Below, one piece after another: positions 41,666-50,908 of a DNA stretch of 64,000 bases. Made by a program: the position numbers and the translations under genes. Under the pieces are notes generated by a model. The model searched no databases. It was not told where the DNA came from and saw only the letters and a list, made by a program, of their open reading frames with translations. How positions within the stretch are numbered: position 1 is the first letter of the stretch; each line of letters starts with the position of its first letter. The stretch is from Methylocapsa aurea (GTDB lineage Bacteria > Pseudomonadota > Alphaproteobacteria > Rhizobiales > Beijerinckiaceae): contig NZ_JQKO01000012.1 in NCBI RefSeq assembly GCF_000746085.1, positions 96,530 through 160,529 on the forward strand, given 5' to 3'.

Positions 41666-42037
41666 TTGGGTAAACTGTTGAAAATTGTCAATGCATCATG
41701 CGTAATTATCTCGTCTATCGTTCTATTGTCAAATGTATCCTGTGCTTTCTCTGCTGAGGCCTCTTTCATTAATGCCTCGTTCTACTCGTCAGGGAGCCTG
41801 ACAGCTTCCGGAGAGCGCTTCGATCCAAGTGGATTTACTGCGGCCAGCAGGACGCTACCTTTCGGCGCGCGGCTTCAGGTCACCAATCCTACGACCGGGC
41901 GCTCGGTGGTCGTGCGAATCAATGATCGCGGCCCCTTTATTCGCGGCCGGAGTCTCGACCTCGCCATGGGCGCCGCGGAGGCCCTGGGGATCATCGGACA
42001 GGGCGTCGCGAAGCTCAAAATCGCCCGCCTGGACTGA
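41666..42037 (+). CDS. Minimal RlpA-type double-psi beta-barrel protein
   Basis: 123 residues, starting at a TTG (41666). A signal peptide (LLKIVNASCVIISSIVLLSNVSCAFS) is followed by ASFYSSGSLTASGERFDPSGFTAASRTLPFGARLQVTNPTTGRSVVVRINDRGPFIRGRSLDLAMGAAEALGI, the full DPBB domain of RlpA, with the catalytic Asp in NDRGPF. RlpA cleaves naked glycan strands at septa or other sites in the wall. There is no SPOR domain, so septal targeting is missing. The first 130 bases of the gene and the region before it are AT-rich against the rest, hinting at a different origin. Confidence 0.85.
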   Translation: MGKLLKIVNASCVIISSIVLLSNVSCAFSAEASFINASFYSSGSLTASGERFDPSGFTAASRTLPFGARLQVTNPTTGRSVVVRINDRGPFIRGRSLDLAMGAAEALGIIGQGVAKLKIARLD

Positions 42038-42302
42038 ACGTCGATCCCGTTCCCGTTCTTAGGCACTTAGTGGTTCCGGTCGGCGCGACGCCGGCCGGAA
42101 GCGGCGGCGTCCAAACGCCTGCCTCCAAATTCCGACGCGCCAGCCGCGGTCTTAAAGCGTCGCCGTCTTAAAGCGGTGGACGACAGAAATGTCGGTCGCA
42201 AACCCCGCCGAATTGCGCGAAATCCGCCGCGGCTTGTGCTAGCGTGAATTAAGGCTTCGCCGAAGCCGGGCGAACACCTCTTTTCGATCCAGGCCAGAGG
42301 CC

Positions 42303-42992
42303 ATGCAGACCCTCGCGCGCGTTCCCTTTTTCAAGGATGTCACGGATCTCGATTTTGAGCGCTTCGACCGACTCTGCCTCTGGCGGCGCTACGACGTAGG
42401 CGAACTCGTCGTCGATTTCGAAGACGAATCCTCGGATGTCTATTTCATCATCGCTGGCGAAGTTCGAATCTTGATCAGGACCGTGGCGGGCAAGGAGATC
42501 ATTCTCGGCGAGAGCCGGGCCGGCCAGTTCTTCGGCGAGATGACGGCGATCGACGGCGCCAAGCGCTCGGCCAATGTGACGGCCCTGACCAAGTCAGAAC
42601 TCTGCATCATGCCCGCCAACGTGTTTCGCGAGGTCATATTCACCTCGAAGACGACCTGCGACAGAATCTTGCGCTTGTTGACCGGGCGGGTGCGCGAACT
42701 CAATGGGCGGATCACCGAACATTCGATTTTCGACCTGAAGCACCGCCTCTATTCGGAGCTATTGCGGATGGCCCATCCGCGCCCAGCCAAGCCAATGGAG
42801 CGCGCGGTGACGCCGCCGCCCTTCCATCATATCCTTGCGGCGCGGATCGGCTGCCGGCGCGAGCAGGTGACGCGCGAACTCTCGGCTATGGCGCAGGAAG
42901 GCCTGATCGAAAAGACCCGCGGCGCGCTCGTCCTCGTCAAGCCGCACGTCCTGCAAGCGCGGCTCGACGAGGCGATGCGCGAGGGAGGCTGA
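42303..42992 (+). CDS. Crp/Fnr family transcriptional regulator
   Basis: 229 residues. The cNMP-binding domain reads LARVPFFKDVTDLDFERFDRLCLWRRYDVGELVVDFEDESSDVYFIIAGEVRILIRTVAGKEIILGESRAGQFFGEMTAIDGAKRSANVTALTKSELCIMP. The C-terminal winged helix is FHHILAARIGCRREQVTRELSAMAQEGLIEKTRGALVLV. There is no N-terminal Cys cluster of FNR type. The conserved GE and R..N residues leave cAMP binding possible. It is 3 bp upstream of a PotA-like ATPase, so it probably shares the transporter operon and regulates it. Confidence 0.9.
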   Translation: MQTLARVPFFKDVTDLDFERFDRLCLWRRYDVGELVVDFEDESSDVYFIIAGEVRILIRTVAGKEIILGESRAGQFFGEMTAIDGAKRSANVTALTKSELCIMPANVFREVIFTSKTTCDRILRLLTGRVRELNGRITEHSIFDLKHRLYSELLRMAHPRPAKPMERAVTPPPFHHILAARIGCRREQVTRELSAMAQEGLIEKTRGALVLVKPHVLQARLDEAMREGG

Positions 42993-42995
42993 GGT

Positions 42996-44126
42996 TTGTC
43001 CTCCACGCATGACAGCAGCGCCCCCTTCGTCCAGTTGGAGGGGGTGACGAAGCGCCATGGCGGGGTCGCGGCGGTCGATGCTCTGTCCCTCACGCTGCGG
43101 CGCGGCGAATTCTTCGCCCTGCTGGGTCCCTCCGGCTGCGGCAAGACCAGTCTTTTGCGCCTCATCGCCGGGTTCGAGACTCCCGACGAAGGACGGATAT
43201 TCATCGACGGCGAGGACGTCACCGGAACGCCGCCGCATCGGCGGCCTGTCAACATGATGTTCCAGACCTATGCGCTGTTTCCGCATATGAATGTCGCGCG
43301 CAACATTGGTTTCGGCCTCGTCCAGGAGGGCATTGCGCGGGCCGAAATCGCTCGCCGCGTCACGGAAATGCTGCGGCTGGTCCAGCTTGAGGGACTAGGG
43401 GAGCGCCGGCCGGATCAATTGTCGGGCGGCCAGAAGCAGCGCGTGGCGCTCGCCCGCGCCCTCGTCAAGCGGCCAAAGCTTCTCCTTCTCGACGAACCGC
43501 TCGCCGCGCTCGACCGGCGTCTGCGCGAGGAAACCCAATTCGAGCTCATGCATCTGCAAGAACGGCTCGGCGCGACCTTCCTTGTTGTGACTCATGATCA
43601 GCGCGAGGCCATGGTCATGGCGAGCCGCATCGGCGTGATGCGGGCCGGCCGGATCGAGCAGATCGGCGCGCCGGCCGAGATCTACGAAAGGCCGATTTCG
43701 AGCTATGTCGCGCAATTCATCGGCGAGATCAATCTGATCGAAGGAGTCGTGAAAGGGCAAAGCGCGGAAGGCCCGCTCGCGGAGGCGCGGTCAGGCCTCC
43801 TTGGCGTTTCGATCGCGGCCGGCCTCATCGACGTCGCCTGCGCCGTCGCGCATGCGCCGGGGAGCAGGGTTGCCATTGCGGTCCGGCCAGAGCGCATCCG
43901 CGTCGCGCCCTTGGACCGCGCGCAAGAGTTTCCAAATGTCCTGACCGGGGAAATCGAGGAAAGCGCCTATCTCGGCGACATGACGCTCTATCGCGTGCGG
44001 CTCGCCGGCGGCCTCGTCCTGCGCGCGGCGCATCAGAACGCAAGGCCCGGCGCGCATTCGTTCGAATCGGGCGACAGGGTCGCCGCGAGCTTCGCGCCGG
44101 ACGCCGGAATCGTCCTGCCGGCATGA
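42996..44126 (+). CDS. Spermidine/putrescine-type ABC transporter, ATP-binding protein (PotA/PotG-like)
   Basis: 376 residues, starting at TTG three bases after the regulator stop. Walker A LLGPSGCGKTS, Q-loop MMFQTYALFPHM, signature LSGGQKQRVALARAL, Walker B LLLLDEPLAALDRRLR and H-loop VTHDQREAMVMASRIGV are intact. The last third is a TOBE domain, as in PotA, with VAIAVRPERIRVA. It is highly like polyamine/iron/sulfate importers. The ATPase stop overlaps the next permease start by four bases. Confidence 0.9.
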   Translation: MSSTHDSSAPFVQLEGVTKRHGGVAAVDALSLTLRRGEFFALLGPSGCGKTSLLRLIAGFETPDEGRIFIDGEDVTGTPPHRRPVNMMFQTYALFPHMNVARNIGFGLVQEGIARAEIARRVTEMLRLVQLEGLGERRPDQLSGGQKQRVALARALVKRPKLLLLDEPLAALDRRLREETQFELMHLQERLGATFLVVTHDQREAMVMASRIGVMRAGRIEQIGAPAEIYERPISSYVAQFIGEINLIEGVVKGQSAEGPLAEARSGLLGVSIAAGLIDVACAVAHAPGSRVAIAVRPERIRVAPLDRAQEFPNVLTGEIEESAYLGDMTLYRVRLAGGLVLRAAHQNARPGAHSFESGDRVAASFAPDAGIVLPA

Positions 44127-45049
44127 CCAAGGCCCAGCCCCCTGCAAATTTTGAGGCCGGGCTTGGGCGCTGGCTTGTCCTCGCCCTCCCCTATGCTTGG
44201 CTGGTCCTGTTCTTTCTGGCGCCTTTCGCGCTCATCCTGAAGGTCTCGCTGTCCGAGCCGGAGCTGAGCCAGCCGCCCTATGCGCCGGTTTTCGACTCGT
44301 GGGACGCCTCGGTCATTGTGGACAAGCTGCGCAGCTTATCGCTTGGCGCCTATGCCAGGCTTATCGAGGATGCGCTTTATCTGCGCTCCTATCTCGAGTC
44401 CGCGGCTATGGCCGGAGCGGCGACCTTCGCAACTTTGCTGATCGGCTATCCGCTCGCACTCGCCATCGCCCGCAGCCCGGCGCGCTGGCGGCTTTTGCTC
44501 CTGACGCTGGCGATCGCGCCACTCTGGACGAGTTCGCTCGTCCGCGTCTATGCGTGGATCTTGATCTTGAAGGACGAGGGCGTTCTCAATCATGCGTTGA
44601 TCGCGCTCGGCCTGGTGACGGAGCCGCTGCATATTTTCGCGACCAACTGGGCGGTCCTTATCGGCATCGTCTATGCCTATCTGCCGTTCATGGCGCTGCC
44701 GCTCTATGCCGCGATTGAAAACCAGGACAGGCAGCTGGCGGAGGCCGCGGCCGATCTCGGCGCCGGCGCCGGCGGCATTTTCTGGAGGATCACTTTGCCG
44801 CTGTCCCTGCCTGGCGTTTACGCCGGCGCGCTGATGGTTTTTATCCCCGCCGTTGGGGAGTTCGTCATTCCCGACCTTCTCGGCGGCTCCGACACGTTGA
44901 TGATCGGGACCACGCTGTGGAATGATTTTTTCGTCAATCGCGACTGGCCGGCCGCGGCCGCGGCCGCCGTCGCGCTTCTTGCCCTGCTGCTTGGTCCGCT
45001 GCTGTTTTATGAAAGGATGCAAATGCAGGCGGGAGCGAATCGCCGATGA
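44123..45049 (+). CDS. Spermidine/putrescine-type ABC transporter, permease (PotH-like)
   Basis: 308 residues. Hydrophobic spans include WLVLALPYAWLVLFFLAPFALILKVSL, AGAATFATLLIGYPLALAIA and LLLLTLAIAPLWTSSLVRVYAW, typical of PotB/PotH. The ATPase-contact loop is ENQDRQLAEAAADLGAGAGGIFWRITLPLSLPGVYAGALMVFIPAVGEFVIPDLLGGSDTLMIG, very close to PotH. It overlaps both neighbours by four bases, so all three transporter genes are coupled. Confidence 0.9.
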   Translation: MTKAQPPANFEAGLGRWLVLALPYAWLVLFFLAPFALILKVSLSEPELSQPPYAPVFDSWDASVIVDKLRSLSLGAYARLIEDALYLRSYLESAAMAGAATFATLLIGYPLALAIARSPARWRLLLLTLAIAPLWTSSLVRVYAWILILKDEGVLNHALIALGLVTEPLHIFATNWAVLIGIVYAYLPFMALPLYAAIENQDRQLAEAAADLGAGAGGIFWRITLPLSLPGVYAGALMVFIPAVGEFVIPDLLGGSDTLMIGTTLWNDFFVNRDWPAAAAAAVALLALLLGPLLFYERMQMQAGANRR

Positions 45050-45861
45050 GGATACGCGTGACGCCGGCGCGACTCATTGCGCTGAGCCTGGGATTCGCGT
45101 TCCTTTACGGCCCGATCGCGCTGGTGATCCTCTATAGTTTCAACGCCTCGCGACTTGTCACCGTCTGGGGGGGATGGTCGCTGCATTGGTACGGCGCGCT
45201 TTTTTCCAACCGGCAGCTGATGGCGAGCGCCGCGACGAGCCTTGAGGTCGCGCTGGCCTCGGCCGCGATCGCGACGGTTCTCGGCGTCCTGGCGGCGCTC
45301 GGCCTGGATCGCTTCGGGCGGTTCCGCACGCGCGGGGTTTTCGCCGCCATGCTCTTCGCGCCCTTGGTCCTGCCCGAGGTGATCGCGGGCCTCGCCTTGC
45401 TGCTGCTCTTCGTCGCCCTGGGATTGGAGCGCGGTTTCGTCACCCTCGTCATTGCGCACGCGACTTTGAGCCTCCCCTTCGTCGCGATCATCGTGCGGGC
45501 GCGGCTTGCCGCCTTCGATCGCTCGCTCGAGGAAGCCGCGCGCGACCTCGGCGCCGGCCCGGCAACGGTTTTTCGCGCGGTCACCTTGCCGCTGATCGGC
45601 CCCGCGGTGGCGGCCGGCTTTCTCCTTGCGATGACTCTCTCGCTCGATGATCTCATCATCGCCAGCTTCAATTCGGGGCCGGGATCGACCACCTTGCCGA
45701 TGCGCATCTATAGCGAGGTGCGGCTCGGCGTGACCCCGCAGATCAATGCGATGGCGACGCTGCTGATTGCTTTTGTAGGCGCAAGCCTGCTTCTGGCGAC
45801 GCTGGTAGGAGGCCGGCTTCCGGGGTGGTCCGCCCCCTCGGATGAGGGCCGGAGAAGCTAG
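45046..45861 (+). CDS. Spermidine/putrescine-type ABC transporter, permease (PotI-like)
   Basis: 271 residues. IALSLGFAFLYGPIALVILYSFNASRLVTVWGGWSLHWYGALFSN is the PotC/PotI opening (SFN.S....W.G.S..WY..L..N). The contact loop is FDRSLEEAARDLGAGPATVFRAVTLPLIGPAVAAGFLLAMTLSLDDLIIASFNSGPGSTTLPMRIYSEVRLGVTPQINA, as in PotI. The operon here has no periplasmic binding protein gene. Its stop shares four bases with the convergent asmA-like gene (CTAG read on both strands). Confidence 0.9.
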   Translation: MRIRVTPARLIALSLGFAFLYGPIALVILYSFNASRLVTVWGGWSLHWYGALFSNRQLMASAATSLEVALASAAIATVLGVLAALGLDRFGRFRTRGVFAAMLFAPLVLPEVIAGLALLLLFVALGLERGFVTLVIAHATLSLPFVAIIVRARLAAFDRSLEEAARDLGAGPATVFRAVTLPLIGPAVAAGFLLAMTLSLDDLIIASFNSGPGSTTLPMRIYSEVRLGVTPQINAMATLLIAFVGASLLLATLVGGRLPGWSAPSDEGRRS

Positions 45862-47789
45862 TTTTCGCCTCCCGCGCCAGGCGCGGAAGGTTTGTCTGCA
45901 TCGGGCTTGCGGGACAGCAGAGGCGCGGCCGCGCCGGAATGGCGGATGAGGCTGCCGACGTCGGGAAGGAACGCCAGATCGTCCCAAGGGCCGATCACGT
46001 CGAAACGAAACGTCGGGGCTTCGCGCCTCGGATTTTCACCGCTGGCGGATGGGGTCGCGACGGCATGGAGATTGAGTCCGCGCTCGGCGAGATCTGCTAC
46101 CCCATCGAAACGGAGAGCGACGCTGGGGCTTTGCAGCGCGCCCGCCTCGATGTCGGCCAACCCATTGGCGATTCGGAGGCCGAAACTCGCGCTTTCGAAC
46201 GTGGTTCCTCCATGCCGGATGTCGGCCGCGAGGGCGAGCGGTCTTTTGTCGATCCGGCGCAGAGCCTGCTCGAGGTCGATGCCGCCGACTTCGCCATGCG
46301 CGAGCGTGAATTGCGCCTGTCCGTCCAGATTGCGCATGAGGTCGCTCATGCTGGCCCCGGAGCTCTCGATATTGCCCGAGCTTGTCATCGCCCCGGCGAA
46401 TTTCGAGCCGCCGATCCCACCCGGCGCCGCGGCGGCGATGTCGACGCCGGAAAGGGCGCTGGAGGCGCGCAGGATGAGGCCTGACTCGTCGGCGGAGGCG
46501 AAGGACGCGCGGCCCTTAATTGAACCGCGATAAGCTTTCGCCTGGGCCAAGTTGAAATCCAGGCGGCTATCCTTGTTCATTACGGAGAAGGCGGCGTCCT
46601 CGATCGCAAAGCGAGGCAAAATCACGCGGGCGGCCGAAACCCGAAGGTCGAGATCGACGAGGCCGAGCACGCTCAAATCGAAAAGATCGCGGCTCCATTG
46701 TCCATCGCGCCCCACCATCGTCGGAAGGGTCGAAAGGAATGGCCGCAAGGACAAAAGATTCGTCGCCAAAGTGCCCGACGCAAGCGGTCTTTTTTCGCCG
46801 GCTTGAATCGCCAGCGCACCCTCGAAATCATTGCCGTCGAGCCGCAAACGCAAAGCCGAAAACGCCGCGTTCGAGGCGCCGATGCTTGCGTCGCATGTCA
46901 GCGCGAAATCATCGAAAGGGCCGGGGAGCCGGACAAAATATCCGCTGGACTCGACGAGTTTGCGCACCGAAGGCGCCGAGGCGACGATATGGCCGGCATA
47001 TTGCGGCCTCGGCGCGCTCGCGAGGGCGCCTTCGGTCGAAAGCGTCAGGGCGGGGCTCGCGATCTGGAGACTGATCGCGGACTGGCCGCCGCGCAAGAGG
47101 TCGGACGGCCGCGCTATGCGCGCGGCGATGTTCGCGGTTTCGCCGCGAAATCGCGCTTGCCCGGTCACGCTCGCCGCAGCTCCGAGCTTGCGCCAGTCCA
47201 GCGTCACGTTGATCGCGTCGATCAAAATATCCGATGTCGCGAGTTTGCTCTTGAGACGCGCGCTGCCGTTGATGAGCGAGACGGCGCCGAGCGTCGCCTC
47301 ATCGGCTGAAAACGCCTGAGCGCTGTCGGATTTTGCATAGGCGGCGCGGCCGATGGCGCTATCGGCGGGCAGCGGCCGGCCGTCGAGGTCGATGACCATT
47401 TTCGGTTGGCCCAGCGAGGCCCAGGCGATCTCGAGCCTGCCGAGGAAAAGTGGGGCGACGCGGAAATAGCCTTTGAGAACGCGCGCATCGATCGAAAGCG
47501 CGCCGGAGGGGTCCGTGAAACCGATGTCCTCAATGTTGATATGAGGCTGCGGGAGAACGACGAAAACCGCCTTTCCCTGCGAAATCGCGACGAGGCCGGT
47601 CATTTGGCGAATTTGCGCGACGATCTCATCGCGAAGGGCCTTTGTCGAAAAAACCCACGGCGCCGATGCAGCGATAATCGCGACAAAAGCGATCAAGACG
47701 CCGAAAACCCCTAAAGCGCGCGAAATGCGTTTGCGCGACGGCCTCGAGGGAGCGGAAGCGAGCGGCGCCATTTCGGCCATGGCTTTCAA
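45858..47789 (-). CDS. AsmA family protein
   Basis: 643 residues. After a basic N-terminus comes a membrane anchor (ALGVFGVLIAFVAIIAASAPWVFS), then an AsmA-type start LRDEIVAQIRQMTGLVAISQGKAVFVVLPQPHINIEDIGFTDPSGALSIDARVLKGYFRVAPLFLGRLEIAWASLGQPKMVIDLDGRPL. The C-terminal AsmA-2-like block includes GSKFAGAMTSSGNIESSGASMSDLMRNLDGQAQFTLAHGEVGGIDLEQALRRI and SVALRFDGVADLAERGLNLHAVA. AsmA-like proteins are long beta-groove bridges thought to move phospholipids between membranes. Upstream, at 47790-47870, the promoter region is AT-rich. Confidence 0.87.
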   Translation of the reverse strand: MKAMAEMAPLASAPSRPSRKRISRALGVFGVLIAFVAIIAASAPWVFSTKALRDEIVAQIRQMTGLVAISQGKAVFVVLPQPHINIEDIGFTDPSGALSIDARVLKGYFRVAPLFLGRLEIAWASLGQPKMVIDLDGRPLPADSAIGRAAYAKSDSAQAFSADEATLGAVSLINGSARLKSKLATSDILIDAINVTLDWRKLGAAASVTGQARFRGETANIAARIARPSDLLRGGQSAISLQIASPALTLSTEGALASAPRPQYAGHIVASAPSVRKLVESSGYFVRLPGPFDDFALTCDASIGASNAAFSALRLRLDGNDFEGALAIQAGEKRPLASGTLATNLLSLRPFLSTLPTMVGRDGQWSRDLFDLSVLGLVDLDLRVSAARVILPRFAIEDAAFSVMNKDSRLDFNLAQAKAYRGSIKGRASFASADESGLILRASSALSGVDIAAAAPGGIGGSKFAGAMTSSGNIESSGASMSDLMRNLDGQAQFTLAHGEVGGIDLEQALRRIDKRPLALAADIRHGGTTFESASFGLRIANGLADIEAGALQSPSVALRFDGVADLAERGLNLHAVATPSASGENPRREAPTFRFDVIGPWDDLAFLPDVGSLIRHSGAAAPLLSRKPDADKPSAPGAGGEN

Positions 47790-47939
47790 TTGCTCTCAGT
47801 GTTGTCGTTATGCATTATATAAGAGCATATTAAGAGCAGCCGAAGAGTGATGTGAACTTTGACTATGGCGCCTTCATGGCGAAAAATACGCTCTTCGGCG
47901 AGGCGGGCGCGTGGATCAGCTGCGACGATTGCGCTGAAA

Positions 47940-48344
47940 TCAATCGCCATGGGGGCAATGGCCCACAGCGCCGAATTCCTCGCGCAACATGCTGGCGAGA
48001 TCGTCAATCCCAAATGGCTTTTGCAGAACGGCCCGGTCGGCGTAGGCGGCCGGTATGCCTGAGCGGCCATATCCGGTGGTGAAGATGAAAGGGCAGGAGC
48101 GTTTGGCGAGCAGGTCGGCGACCGGGTCAATTCTCTGCGAGCCGAGGTTCACGTCGAGAAGAGCGCCGTCGATCTGTTCGCGGCCGATCAATTCGAGCGC
48201 CGCCGGCACGTTGCCGACGCAGCCCGCCACGGTGAATCCAAGTTCGAAAAGGGTGTCCACGAGCGTGAGCGCAATGAAAGGCTCGTCCTCAACGATCAAG
48301 ATCCGGGGCTTTGAAATGGGGGCCGTTGAGTCGGCGAGCATCAT
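47940..48344 (-). CDS. Single-domain response regulator receiver
   Basis: 134 residues comprising only a receiver domain. RILIVEDEPFIALTLVDTLFELGFTVAGCVGN holds the acidic pair, DGALLDVNLGSQ the phosphoacceptor Asp, FTTGYG the Thr, and VLQKPFGIDDLASML the conserved Lys. There is no output domain, so it acts as a phosphorelay node or by protein contact. No kinase gene is nearby. The ATG at 48341 is an equal start. Confidence 0.87.
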   Translation of the reverse strand: MMLADSTAPISKPRILIVEDEPFIALTLVDTLFELGFTVAGCVGNVPAALELIGREQIDGALLDVNLGSQRIDPVADLLAKRSCPFIFTTGYGRSGIPAAYADRAVLQKPFGIDDLASMLREEFGAVGHCPHGD

Positions 48345-48533
48345 TTTGGGACCTGAGTGTTGCTATAAACTGTGCCTTGCCAATTCGATAAAGTCCAGAA
48401 AATCAATCTCTAGTAACGAGATGTTCAATCCGGCAAGGCGCCTTGAGCTGTCGCGCTCAAGAATGCGCGACCCAGATAAACTGGCAAAAAAGGCGCGCAT
48501 AAGAACGCGCGCATTAGGGCAAATGCTTTAGAG

Positions 48534-48923
48534 TCAATGTTCTCTTGGTTCTCTTGGCGGCAGGGCCAAGACGGACGCGGCCGCGACCCATGCCCAGCCA
48601 AGAACCAGCAACGTCCCTCCGATCGGCGCCGCCATTGGAAAGAGTTTGGCTGCGGCAAGGGTCCGCATGGAAAGATCGCCGCAAAACAGCAAACTGCCAA
48701 GCAGGAAAATCGCCGCCGCGCCAAGGAACTGGCCGCCCCGGCGCGGCGCGGCTAAGGCGAGGCCGCAGACCGCGAGCGTCGCCGCCGCATGGAGCATGAG
48801 GAAGTTAGCCGCTGTTTCAAGCTGCGGACCGCCGCCCCCATGCGCCGCTAGGGCGGCCAGGATGACCCCGCCGCCGCCGGCCAGTCCCGCCAAGGCGGCC
48901 AGGGTCAATGCAATTTTAGGCAT
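48534..48923 (-). CDS. DUF423 small membrane protein
   Basis: 129 residues, four TM spans: LTLAALAGLAGGGGVILAALAAH, NFLMLHAAATLAVCGLALAAP, FLGAAAIFLLGSLLFCGDLSM and APIGGTLLVLGWAWVAAASVLA. The GxxLFxGDL..R and the AaHG..L segments are usual in the YgdD/DUF423 family, whose role is unknown. I prefer the ATG at 48923; the frame runs up to a TTG at 48938. Confidence 0.82.
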   Translation of the reverse strand: MPKIALTLAALAGLAGGGGVILAALAAHGGGGPQLETAANFLMLHAAATLAVCGLALAAPRRGGQFLGAAAIFLLGSLLFCGDLSMRTLAAAKLFPMAAPIGGTLLVLGWAWVAAASVLALPPREPREH

Positions 48924-48979
48924 GGCATGTTTTCCCAAGGAGGATTTCGCTCCGCCGGCCGAGGCGAAGCCGCATCTTT

Positions 48980-49711
48980 TCAGGCCCGCCGCGCAATCGC
49001 CTCGAGCTGACGCCGGTAATCGGCTTCGATTTCGATATCGGCTGCGTCGGCGCTCGCCAAAAGCAGAGCGGCGATGAAGCTTTGGTCATTGGTCGGGTCG
49101 GCGAGCGCCGCTTCGATCGGCGGGATGCTTGTGCGCGGGCGGACCAGATTGAAGCGCTGCTGGTCGATCGCGGCCGACCATTGCCGCCGCAGCCATTGGG
49201 CAAGAATGGGCGCCAGCTCCTGGACGAAATTCGACGACCGCAGCCGTTGCAGCAGGCGCAAGCCGGCGTTCCAAATATCCTTGGGGTCGAGGGCCTTGCC
49301 TTCGATCATGGCTTTCAGCGCCTGGCCCACCGCGTCATCAAGGGTGACGATCGGATCGATCGTCTGCAGGCAATGGGCGATGGCCGAGGAGCCGGGATAG
49401 AGAGGACCCATTTGCTTGGTCAGCAGCTGATGCAGCTTGACGACGGCGTCGTGGTCATGGTTCAGGCCAGCGGCGATGCAAAAAGCCATCGCGGTATCGT
49501 CGGCGACTTCCCGAACGCTCTCTTCGCGCAAATCGACGGCGGAGAGATTTGGGATGACGCCCCTTGGGAGGGAAAGCTTTTCAAGCGTCGGAAGCACCCG
49601 CAGATAGGCGGTCGCCTCGAGCCAGCCCATCAAATGCTGCGCCAAGGCGGAAGGATCATGGCTGCTGATCGCCGAATTGACGCTTTCTTTTCGCTGCATT
49701 GCTTCTGACAT
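48980..49711 (-). CDS. Uncharacterised soluble protein
   Basis: 243 residues, ATG at 49711. Mostly helical: SALAQHLMGWLEATAYLRVLPTLEKLSLP, DTAMAFCIAAGLNHDHDAVVKLHQLLTKQ, LDDAVGQALKAMIEGKALDPKDIWNAGLRLLQRLRSS and AADIEIEADYRRQLEAIARRA. I recognise no family, signal peptide or membrane span. It lies between DUF423 and mepA. The frame runs back to 49789 but nothing supports that start. Confidence 0.65.
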   Translation of the reverse strand: MSEAMQRKESVNSAISSHDPSALAQHLMGWLEATAYLRVLPTLEKLSLPRGVIPNLSAVDLREESVREVADDTAMAFCIAAGLNHDHDAVVKLHQLLTKQMGPLYPGSSAIAHCLQTIDPIVTLDDAVGQALKAMIEGKALDPKDIWNAGLRLLQRLRSSNFVQELAPILAQWLRRQWSAAIDQQRFNLVRPRTSIPPIEAALADPTNDQSFIAALLLASADAADIEIEADYRRQLEAIARRA

Positions 49712-49934
49712 GGCGGGCCGCTCTCGTAACTGATTGTCACCCGATTTTGGATGAAAGGATGGCGTAAACCCAGGCGGGGCGGGTTGCAAATGACGCCGCC
49801 GCAGGGATTAAGCAAATTTCGACGGAAGTCGGCGATGCTCGCTTTTGGGCGTGGCATTATTCATTATCGGAAGCTTCGGAGCTTGCCGATGAAAACGAAG
49901 ATCCCGCCGATAAAATGAAAACGGAGGAGCGGCG

Positions 49935-50864
49935 ATGCTGTTGGGCCTTGTTTCAAAGCGGACCGCGCTTGCATTGGCTTGCGCGGCGATGGCCGGTGCG
50001 GGATCGGCGCAAGAGCGCGGGACGCTGGAGCCGAAGCCGCTGCCGCAGCTCGCGCATCCGGAGGATCCGGCTACGCCGGCGAAGGAATTGTTCGGGCGAC
50101 AGGCCGAGGCGGCGCCTTTGGCGGCGCGCACCATCGGATTTTATTCGCGCGGCTGCCTCGCGGGCGGGCGGGCCCTCCCGGTCAATGGTCCCGCCTGGGC
50201 GGTCATGCGGCTTTCGCGCAACCGGAATTGGGGGCATCCGGCGCTGATCGCCTTTCTCGAACGTTTCGCGCGCAGGGTCCCATCGGTCAGCCACTGGCCG
50301 GGAATCCTCGTTGGCGATCTGTCGCAGCCGCGCGGCGGACCGATGCTGACCGGGCATGCCTCGCATCAAATTGGCCTCGATGCCGATATCTGGTTGACGC
50401 CAATGCCCAATCGCGAGCTGTCGCGCTACGAACGGGAGGAAATGTCAGCGGTCAATGTCGTGCGCGCCGACCGCCTCGACGTCGATCCGGCCAAATGGAC
50501 GCCCGATCACTTGGCGGTCGTGAAGGCGGCGGCGCAGGCGCCCGAAGTGCAACGTATTTTTGTCAATGCCGCAATCAAGAAGGCGATTTGCCGCGAGGCG
50601 GGCGGCGATCGATCCTGGCTGACGAAAGTGCGCCCCTATTATGGACATGACTATCATTTTCATGTCCGCCTTGTTTGCCCCGAGGGCGAGGACGCGTGCC
50701 GCGATCAAGATCCCGTCCCGCCTGGTGAGGGCTGCGACGGATCGCTCGCCTATTGGTTTTCCGACAGGGTCCTGCATCCAAAGCCGGCCCCGATAAGGCC
50801 AAGACCGCCGCTGACCATGGCGCAAATGCCGGCCGAGTGCAGAAGCGTCTTGCTGGCGAAATAG
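49935..50864 (+). CDS. mepA: Penicillin-insensitive murein endopeptidase
   Basis: 309 residues with a signal peptide (RTALALACAAMAGAGSAQ). The LAS metallopeptidase motifs are intact: LTGHASHQIGLDADIWLTP (His and Asp zinc ligands of HxxxxxxxD) and YYGHDYHFHVRLVCP (HDxHFHVRL, zinc His and base His). It cuts D-Ala-meso-DAP cross-links in peptidoglycan in the periplasm. The ATG at 49935 follows GGAGGAGCGGCG. After the gene there is a 10-bp inverted repeat near 50877-50908. Confidence 0.92.
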   Translation: MLLGLVSKRTALALACAAMAGAGSAQERGTLEPKPLPQLAHPEDPATPAKELFGRQAEAAPLAARTIGFYSRGCLAGGRALPVNGPAWAVMRLSRNRNWGHPALIAFLERFARRVPSVSHWPGILVGDLSQPRGGPMLTGHASHQIGLDADIWLTPMPNRELSRYEREEMSAVNVVRADRLDVDPAKWTPDHLAVVKAAAQAPEVQRIFVNAAIKKAICREAGGDRSWLTKVRPYYGHDYHFHVRLVCPEGEDACRDQDPVPPGEGCDGSLAYWFSDRVLHPKPAPIRPRPPLTMAQMPAECRSVLLAK

Positions 50865-50876
50865 CGCCAGGTAAGT

Positions 50877-50908
50877 GAAGGCGCTCCCAGGCAAAAAAGA
50901 GCGCCTTC
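50877..50908. repeat. Inverted repeat after mepA
   Basis: GAAGGCGCTC (50877-50886) and GAGCGCCTTC (50899-50908) form a 10-bp stem with a 12-base loop holding AAAAAA. There is no U-tract on the plus strand, so a terminator role is only possible. Confidence 0.45.
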
